In this document: positions 10,512 through 14,058 of the stretch, one piece after another
How positions within the stretch are numbered: the first letter of the stretch is position 1
How the letters are laid out: each line of letters begins with the position of its first letter
NCBI GenBank assembly: GCA_964626205.1
Contig: CAZVED010000024.1
Coordinates: forward strand, 1 to 14,058
Origin: CAZVED01 sp964626205
GTDB taxonomy: Bacteria; Patescibacteriota; Patescibacteriia; SG8-24
DNA length: 14,058 nucleotides
Direction of reading: 5' to 3'
The notes under the pieces: model-generated
What the model was told of the DNA's origin: nothing
Database searches by the model: none
The model's input: the letters and a program-made list of their open reading frames with translations, nothing else
Position numbers and translations under genes: made by a program

Positions 10512-10741
10512 TTGTTGTACCACGCAACGTGAGTAGCCCAGAATGGCGGGTTATCAACTAGCCAAGTAGAGATATCAGATTCTGTGTTCTCATTTGGCAT
10601 GTAATAACCTTCTCCGTCGTCTTCAATTAGAAGGCCTGATTCTATTGCGCGTTTAAAAACATTAATCGAATAGATCTCTACTCCGAATTCCGGTACTTTA
10701 GAGAGCCCCACACTCCACAGGTTTTCAGTATTTTGTGTCAT
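10508..10741 (-). CDS. hypothetical acidic 77-aa protein
   Basis: The start is set at ATG 10741 (MTQNTENLWSVGLSKVPEFG), 6 nt after the CCA of tRNA-Arg(ACG) with leader AACAAA and no Shine-Dalgarno sequence. The longer frame runs into the tRNA. The protein is acidic with a Trp-rich end (STWLVDNPPFWATHVAWYNK). It is coupled to the next gene by an ATGA overlap. I recognise no family. Confidence 0.7.
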   Translation of the reverse strand: MTQNTENLWSVGLSKVPEFGVEIYSINVFKRAIESGLLIEDDGEGYYMPNENTESDISTWLVDNPPFWATHVAWYNK

Positions 10742-10747
10742 TTTGTT

Positions 10748-10822
10748 TGGCCGGTCCTGAGAGAATCGAACTCCCACCTAAGGATTCGTAATCCTGTATA
10801 CTATCCGTTGTACTAAGGACCG
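10748..10822 (-). tRNA. tRNA-Arg (ACG anticodon)
   Basis: 75 nt with encoded CCA. The acceptor CGGTCCT/AGGACCG is perfectly paired, with discriminator G. The D arm is GTACAACGGATAGTAT, the anticodon loop TTACGAA gives ACG (CGU and, with inosine, CGC/CGA), and the T arm is GGGAG TTCGATT CTCTC. Bases 1-10 are also the last codons and stop of the upstream CDS. Confidence 0.94.
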
Positions 10823-11019
10823 TAATATGTTAAGCAATCGTTACAGATATCCAAACCATCCAGGTCTGGTAAAAGTTGTTGAGATTTTAGCCAGATACCA
10901 CAGCTATTACACTGCTTTAAAGATATCTCGCCACTATCTATATATTCTATACCGAAATCACTACAAACGTCAAGTAAAGATTTTCGAGTCTTATATAAAG
11001 CTTTCTCAATCTCTAACAT
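10813..11019 (-). CDS. zinc-ribbon-like protein, 68 aa
   Basis: It begins MLEIEKALYKTRKSLLDVC. A CxxC pair (CNSC, residues 37-40) and a second (CNDC, residues 59-62), 18 residues apart, make a four-cysteine zinc site typical of small phage zinc ribbons. The N-terminal third is helical. The start ATG lies 2 nt after the TAA of the upstream gene, so translation is probably coupled; no Shine-Dalgarno is evident. The stop TAG is formed by bases 8-10 of tRNA-Arg(ACG). The partner is unknown. Confidence 0.8.
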   Translation of the reverse strand: MLEIEKALYKTRKSLLDVCSDFGIEYIDSGEISLKQCNSCGIWLKSQQLLPDLDGLDICNDCLTYYGP

Positions 11020-11021
11020 AG

Positions 11022-11213
11022 TTAACGATCACGAACCCTAAGATACGTGGCAGCGACCATATAGGAAATAAATCCAATAACGACAGCTCGCCAAAAGCCC
11101 GCTTCCTGTAGTTCAGTACCTATAGCCCACGACAGATATACTGCCACGGGTATCGCAAATACTAAATTCTCTAAAATATCTAGAAGGTATATCAGCCAGT
11201 CACTTTTTCTCAT
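11022..11213 (-). CDS. small membrane protein, 63 aa
   Basis: From ATG 11213 (MRKSDWLIYLLDILENLVFA), or GTG one codon earlier; GGAA lies about 9 nt upstream, and the gene overlaps the end of the previous one by 14 nt. Two hydrophobic segments (about residues 7-29 and 40-56) and a basic end LRVRDR suggest two transmembrane helices. Function unknown; the setting, between a nucleotide-metabolism gene and a zinc-ribbon gene, gives no clue. Confidence 0.75.
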   Translation of the reverse strand: MRKSDWLIYLLDILENLVFAIPVAVYLSWAIGTELQEAGFWRAVVIGFISYMVAATYLRVRDR

Positions 11214-11649
11214 CACGAAGTTCCAGCTCTAGCGAAGCTAGTAAGTTCCAAATCATTTGAGCCTTGTGTCTACAACCTGTTCCCTCGGGACCGTCATCAA
11301 ATATTTCGCCCTTAGCCAGTGCCAGCTTATGTCGGCCAAAGGCCTCCATGTACCGCTCCACGCCGTTATCAACTGAGGCCCACCCATTGGGGGTATATTT
11401 TTCAGCGCCTTTTGTAGTAACTTCGGAAACAGCCTCTAGTGCTCTGGCAAAACCAGATGTAAATAACCATACACGGTTTTTACCCGCGTCTAGCTTAGCA
11501 CCAGGCTCGTTAGGACTTTTGCCGCTGGGATCCTTTTCGCCCGTATTTTCTTTTATGGGGAATAGACGCTCGCGGTAATCCGGTTCCCAAAACATCTCTT
11601 GAGGCATTTCTTCACTTTCTACAAATCCAACAAAGGTTCTATTATTCAT
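11200..11649 (-). CDS. dATP/dGTP diphosphohydrolase-like protein (DUF5664 type)
   Basis: A 149-aa protein. Residues about 50-147 match my memory of the phage dATP/dGTP diphosphohydrolase N-terminal domain (DUF5664): GAKLDAGKNRVWL, then an EVTTKGAEKYTPNGW segment, VERYMEAFGRHKLALAKGE, and DDGPEGTGCRHKAQMIWNLL, with the conserved KG..KY, RH and H..A motifs of an all-alpha MazG/HD-like fold. The first 50 residues are a variable Pro/Glu-rich tail. Such proteins are thought to trim purine dNTP pools in phage infection. ATG 11649 lacks a clear ribosome site (weak AGAAA), and a hairpin lies directly upstream. Confidence 0.8.
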   Translation of the reverse strand: MNNRTFVGFVESEEMPQEMFWEPDYRERLFPIKENTGEKDPSGKSPNEPGAKLDAGKNRVWLFTSGFARALEAVSEVTTKGAEKYTPNGWASVDNGVERYMEAFGRHKLALAKGEIFDDGPEGTGCRHKAQMIWNLLASLELELRDEKK

Positions 11650-12004
11650 TTTCTAAAGAATCAATTTAGTAGACACCATTGTCTACTAAAGTGATTCCTC
11701 GGGCGAGGAATCGGATGAGCGTTGCACTCATCTGTTACTACCCGCTGTGACACAATAGCGGTCACTAGCTAGGGTTTCCAAGTTTAGAGCACAGGTGGCC
11801 GGTATTGCGAAATAGAGGCTCTCCCGAGCTAACATATTCGCGACGCAGGTCGCCAGCCCTAGGGTTACTGACGGGAATCAGCATTACACCCTATACAACA
11901 AGAAAAGGTCGCAGCTTCCCGGCTTTGACCTTACATCTTGCTTAGTACATTTGAGTTGGTTCTTGGGTTACGTCCCCGGTAAGCGGTCAAAGTCAACACC
12001 GCTT
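11650..12004 (-). ncRNA. candidate structured leader RNA
   Basis: 355 nt without a gene, upstream of the dATP/dGTP diphosphohydrolase-like gene. Perfect hairpins: TTTAGTAGACA/TGTCTACTAAA (about 11665-11690, extended by AATCA/TGATT), GATTCCTC/GAGGAATC (11693-11712), GATGAG/CTCATC (11714-11732), GCGAC/GTCGC (near 11840-11853), AAGGTC/GACCTT (near 11905-11932) and GCGGT/ACCGC just after the upstream stop. On the minus strand near 11745-11768, GTGA, CCGCT, TCAC and AGCGG can form an H-type pseudoknot. I recognise no known riboswitch class. Confidence 0.45.
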
Positions 12005-12157
12005 TTACTCATTACGTATCCTAGCTACACCATCCATTACGGTTTCTACTATGGCTACTAAAACTTTCTCTAATGCGCTACCTATTACACTAATTAATAT
12101 AATTACGGCCATAAAGACCATTATATTACTAGTGGCGTACTTTATAAACTCGACCAT
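12005..12157 (-). CDS. small single-helix membrane protein, 50 aa
   Basis: The start is set at ATG 12157 (MVEFIKYATSNIMVFMAVII), with GGGTGG about 3 nt upstream; the longer frame overlaps the zinc-ribbon gene almost fully. It overlaps that gene's end by 16 nt. One transmembrane helix (about residues 12-37, continuing amphipathic) and a short charged end GVARIRNE. Function unknown. Confidence 0.65.
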   Translation of the reverse strand: MVEFIKYATSNIMVFMAVIILISVIGSALEKVLVAIVETVMDGVARIRNE

Positions 12158-12363
12158 ACGCCACCCAACCCTGTAGGACACATTGGCTGCGGACATACGT
12201 AACCCATCAATGTAGATAACACCAGACCACACTTAGGACAAGTTGGTGGTTGTAGTAAGGGGTTTGCAGGTATGGTTTTTTCCACTGCCGGAGGCCAAGG
12301 AAAAGGCTCATAGAATGGCGAGTTTTTCAATTTACCCTCTGTTGACAAAGCATTATTCGACAT
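12142..12363 (-). CDS. zinc-ribbon-like protein, 73 aa, probably leaderless
   Basis: The start is set at ATG 12363 (MSNNALSTEGKLKNSPFYEP) rather than at 12426, because a TTGCAC/TATAAT promoter at 12370-12398 would start transcription at this ATG. There is no Shine-Dalgarno sequence. The N-terminal 40 residues are Pro-rich (FYEPFPWPPAVEK), followed by CPKC (42-45) and a CPQPMC motif near residue 57, a four-cysteine metal site. Function unknown. It is the first gene of the leftward operon. Confidence 0.65.
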   Translation of the reverse strand: MSNNALSTEGKLKNSPFYEPFPWPPAVEKTIPANPLLQPPTCPKCGLVLSTLMGYVCPQPMCPTGLGGVWSSL

Positions 12364-12369
12364 GTTAAT

Positions 12370-12398
12370 ATTATAGATCAAAGGGCTCGAAAGTGCAA
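12370..12398 (-). promoter_or_regulatory. leftward promoter of the divergent pair
   Basis: On the minus strand, TTGCAC (12393-12398) lies 17 bp from TATAAT (12370-12375). The predicted start coincides with the A of ATG 12363, implying a leaderless message. A second TTGCAC lies 6 bp further upstream. Confidence 0.65.
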
Positions 12399-12428
12399 GT
12401 GCAATTTTACAGAGGCCAAAATTCACAC

Positions 12429-12457
12429 TTGATTTACTTTCAAATTCCCTTTATAAT
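12429..12457 (+). promoter_or_regulatory. rightward promoter of the lysis-like operon
   Basis: TTGATT (12429-12434), 17 bp, TATAAT (12452-12457): 4 of 6 and 6 of 6 matches. The start is expected near 12464, about 22 nt before the first gene. It faces the leftward promoter at 12370-12398 back to back. Confidence 0.8.
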
Positions 12458-12485
12458 ATATCATTAAACTTAGTGGGATTATGCC

Positions 12486-12740
12486 ATGCAAAATTTAGAT
12501 ACATTACTTAGCCAATTAAAGAATCCCGGCATTCGTTTCGATGGAGCTGTGTTAGCTGTCTCCAATTTACATCGCAGGGCGGCACAAGCAATTGAGGAGC
12601 TGACTAAACAGGCTATTATTGATCGGGCTGCTAGAATGAAGCTGGAAGCTAGAGAGTTCTCGTACGGACCTAGTCTAGAGGACGCTAAAGCCGAAATTAA
12701 CAAAGTAGTCTCGGAAGAGAATCTGAAAGCATTATGCTAG
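12486..12740 (+). CDS. hypothetical 84-aa helical protein
   Basis: First gene of the rightward operon. ATG 12486 has GTGGG 8 nt upstream; an ATG 5 nt earlier is out of frame and stops at once. The protein (MQNLDTLLSQLKNPGIRFDG...) is mostly helix with a basic middle (LHRRAAQAIEELTKQAIIDR) and acidic end, without transmembrane segments. The last codons overlap the next start (ATGCTAG), so translation is coupled. Function unknown; position ahead of a lysin suggests a late or lysis-linked role, which is inference. Confidence 0.75.
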   Translation: MQNLDTLLSQLKNPGIRFDGAVLAVSNLHRRAAQAIEELTKQAIIDRAARMKLEAREFSYGPSLEDAKAEINKVVSEENLKALC

Positions 12741-12955
12741 TAATTCACGCACTGATCGGAGAAATGGCGAAACACCTTCCACAAGAGCACCAGCATCTTG
12801 CGAGGTTGGCGCAGGCTAGAGTGGCTCAGGTGGCAAAAACTTTCGCTAAATTGAATCCACCACAGCCTATCAAATTTATTGGATTTAAAGAGGAGCAAGG
12901 CCGATGGCTATCAAGAGAAATCGATCGTTTTCCATCATCGGCAAACTCTCTATAG
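12734..12955 (+). CDS. hypothetical 73-aa protein
   Basis: Begins MLVIHALIGEMAKHLPQEHQ at an ATG overlapping the previous stop; an internal ATG at residue 11 with CGGAG just upstream is an alternative. The first half is an Ala/Arg/Gln-rich helix (HQHLARLAQARVAQVAKTFAK), and the end is less structured. Its last 52 nt overlap the lysin gene in another frame. Function unknown. Confidence 0.65.
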   Translation: MLVIHALIGEMAKHLPQEHQHLARLAQARVAQVAKTFAKLNPPQPIKFIGFKEEQGRWLSREIDRFPSSANSL

Positions 12956-13419
12956 TAGTAATTGCCGCTATTGGCGTGGTTTATGTAGCTAAGGCTCCAG
13001 GGAGGGTATTTTGCCCCGCACCAGAGACTCGGTTTATCACAGCAGCAACGACTAAATCGCTATTTGATACTAAAGACTTTCAGTGTCTAGTGCGAAACGT
13101 GTACCATGAGGCTAGAGGTGAATCTATGGAGGGCCAGGTTCTAGTAGCTAGAACCGTACTAAACAGGGTGATAGACCCTCGCTGGCCAAACAACATCTGC
13201 TCTGTAGTGTACCAGCCCAAACAATTTTCGTGGACACATATGAAAAAAGACCACAGAATGTACGATGCTGCTGCGATTAAACGAGCCAAGGAAGCAGCCT
13301 ATGCTGCTTTTTACACTAATGTGCCAGTGCTGTTTTTTCATGCTAACTACGTCGCCCCGAAGTGGGCAGGCAGTAGGGAAAAGATAATGGTAGTAGGCAA
13401 ACACATATTCTACCAATGA
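12904..13419 (+). CDS. SleB-type cell-wall hydrolase (Hydrolase_2), membrane-anchored lysin
   Basis: A 171-aa protein. After a basic start (MAIKRNRS) comes one hydrophobic helix (about residues 11-28), a signal anchor that would place the enzyme in the periplasm. The catalytic domain (58-171) has CLVRNVYHEARGE (61-73), in which the Glu of HEARGE (69) is the expected catalytic residue of SleB-family lytic transglycosylases, then GQVLVARTVLNRV, ICSVVYQPKQFSW, and PVLFFHANYVAPKW and GKHIFY near the end. These match the family through its C-terminus. ATG 12904 has AGGAG 8 nt upstream. It probably cuts peptidoglycan for host lysis. It shares an ATGA overlap with the next gene. Confidence 0.93.
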   Translation: MAIKRNRSFSIIGKLSIVVIAAIGVVYVAKAPGRVFCPAPETRFITAATTKSLFDTKDFQCLVRNVYHEARGESMEGQVLVARTVLNRVIDPRWPNNICSVVYQPKQFSWTHMKKDHRMYDAAAIKRAKEAAYAAFYTNVPVLFFHANYVAPKWAGSREKIMVVGKHIFYQ

Positions 13420-13580
13420 CATACTATAACTGGGATCAGGACAGCCCTAGGGTCACGGACCTTAGTAAGCCTGTGGAATGGGTACATGTACCCATTACCC
13501 CACTACCTGAAGTAATATATCTAGACAATCCAAGATGGATTGAAATTTTTGAGAAAGTATTAAAAAATGAAAGAACCTGA
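13416..13580 (+). CDS. hypothetical 54-aa protein
   Basis: The ATG at 13416 overlaps the lysin TGA (ATGA). The product begins MTYYNWDQDSPRVTDLSKPV, is Pro- and Trp-rich in the middle (EWVHVPITPLPEVIYLDNPR) and ends in a helix (WIEIFEKVLKNERT). It has no membrane segment or signal peptide, so it is not an obvious spanin. It overlaps the next gene by 14 nt. Function unknown. Confidence 0.7.
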   Translation: MTYYNWDQDSPRVTDLSKPVEWVHVPITPLPEVIYLDNPRWIEIFEKVLKNERT

Positions 13581-13746
13581 AACATATTGGGAAGACAGAG
13601 CTAAAATTACTGAAGAAACTTTAGTCAATTTGATTAAATTTATTGAGGTATATTGTGCCTCTGACAATGCAAAACGGTCACTAAGAGATCTCAAGTATAG
13701 TTGGGACAACCGCTTAGTTAACCTAAGTATTAAGTACAACACATGA
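13567..13746 (+). CDS. hypothetical 59-aa protein
   Basis: ATG 13567 lies inside the end of the previous gene; GAGAAAG lies about 9 nt upstream. The protein (MKEPETYWEDRAKITEETLV...) is soluble and helix-rich, with a CASDNAKRSLRDLKYSWDNR segment. It is coupled to the next gene by an ATGA overlap. No family recognised. Confidence 0.7.
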   Translation: MKEPETYWEDRAKITEETLVNLIKFIEVYCASDNAKRSLRDLKYSWDNRLVNLSIKYNT

Positions 13747-13919
13747 AACTAGAAACCTGGCACATTATTGTGATTATACAGTTTGTCATTCTAGTAGGAT
13801 TTATTGGGTCTTATATTATAAGTTCTGCTGGATTTATTACCGGCCCTGATATCTTGCTTATTATGTTTCTATACCTGGTTTGGGCGGTACCAGTAATGCT
13901 AGCAGGGATTAAGGATTAA
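13743..13919 (+). CDS. two-helix membrane protein, possible holin
   Basis: A 58-aa protein (MKLETWHIIVIIQFVILVGF...) with two hydrophobic helices (about residues 7-28 and 36-54) joined by a short loop with SSAGFITGPD, and a short basic end AGIKD. Small two-helix proteins near a lysin are often holins or antiholins, but there is no specific motif, and a signal-anchored lysin may need only a pinholin. ATG 13743 overlaps the previous TGA. The holin role is inference. Confidence 0.7.
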   Translation: MKLETWHIIVIIQFVILVGFIGSYIISSAGFITGPDILLIMFLYLVWAVPVMLAGIKD

Positions 13920-13920
13920 T

Positions 13921-14058
13921 ATGGATAGATTTGCGTTGGAGGAAGCGGCGGAGTGCCGCGCACTGCTCGATGAGGTACGTCAGTGTTTCATGCGCGACGA
14001 TGCCCTACCAGACAACCTACTCGTGCGCATCGACGCAGCCATGGAGGCCGGCAATGAG
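13921..14058 (+). CDS. hypothetical protein, 3'-truncated by window edge
   Basis: ATG 13921 lies 1 nt after the previous TAA. 46 codons are visible, beginning MDRFALEEAAECRALLDEVR, an acidic helical sequence. Codon use is clearly richer in G and C at third positions (GCG GCG GAG TGC CGC) than in the genes just upstream, which may indicate a different origin. No ribosome site beyond GGATTAAT is evident. Function unknown. Confidence 0.65.
   Translation, partial: MDRFALEEAAECRALLDEVRQCFMRDDALPDNLLVRIDAAMEAGNE

Noticed and set aside
11264..11578. Plus-strand open frame of 104 aa
   Set aside because: A shadow of the dATP/dGTP diphosphohydrolase-like gene on the other strand.
12904..13419. Assigning the lysin to a spore germination role
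   Set aside because: SleB is a family name; the phage context and N-terminal anchor favour host lysis.

Overview
This window looks like an accessory, tRNA-rich stretch of a large tailed-phage genome whose host is probably a Gram-negative bacterium. The phage reading rests on dense small genes of unknown function, start/stop overlaps of the ATGA type, tRNA genes packed between coding genes on one strand, a calcineurin-type protein phosphatase (lambda NinI-like), a phage-type dATP/dGTP diphosphohydrolase-like protein, and a SleB-type cell-wall hydrolase with an N-terminal membrane anchor. The Gram-negative host is inferred from two envelope proteins: a signal-peptide beta-barrel protein ending in Phe, and a lipoprotein with an LAAC lipobox. 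No structural, replication or integrase gene is visible, so the phage group cannot be named.

Positions 1-12363 read leftward. This arm holds about 15 recognisable tRNA genes with encoded CCA: Thr, Ala, Asn, Gly, an initiator-like Met, Lys x2, Pro, Leu x2, Ile, Ser, Arg x2 and an aberrant Tyr. There is also one 103-nt tRNA of unclear type and at least two tRNA-like relics. The tRNAs sit 3-5 nt from coding genes or overlap them. Five coding genes start 3-12 nt after a tRNA CCA without a Shine-Dalgarno sequence, so tRNA processing may create nearly leaderless mRNAs.

Between the tRNA/gene modules are unusually large gene-free stretches for a phage: 415-704, 1580-1957, 2901-3156, 3242-3450, 4495-5243, 5800-6461, 7330-7685 and 11650-12004. 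They are stop-rich in all frames but full of inverted repeats. Four have perfect 15-22 bp inverted repeats that close 48-120 nt of further hairpins, and others are 15-17 bp simple hairpins. Several are followed by textbook sigma70 promoters (TTGAcc or similar, 17-18 bp, TATAAT) that drive the next leftward module. These look like structured noncoding RNAs or processing signals and are the most novel aspect of the window.

Positions 8387-11649 form a compact leftward operon: phosphatase, a pair of paralogous small proteins, zinc-ribbon and membrane proteins, the dATP/dGTP diphosphohydrolase-like gene, and two tRNA-Arg. At 12364-12485 there is a divergent promoter region. From 12486 rightward a second operon carries two small helical proteins, the SleB-type lysin, two small soluble proteins, a two-helix membrane protein that is a possible holin, and a partial gene at the right edge. 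All functional statements come from reading the sequence; no database search was run.
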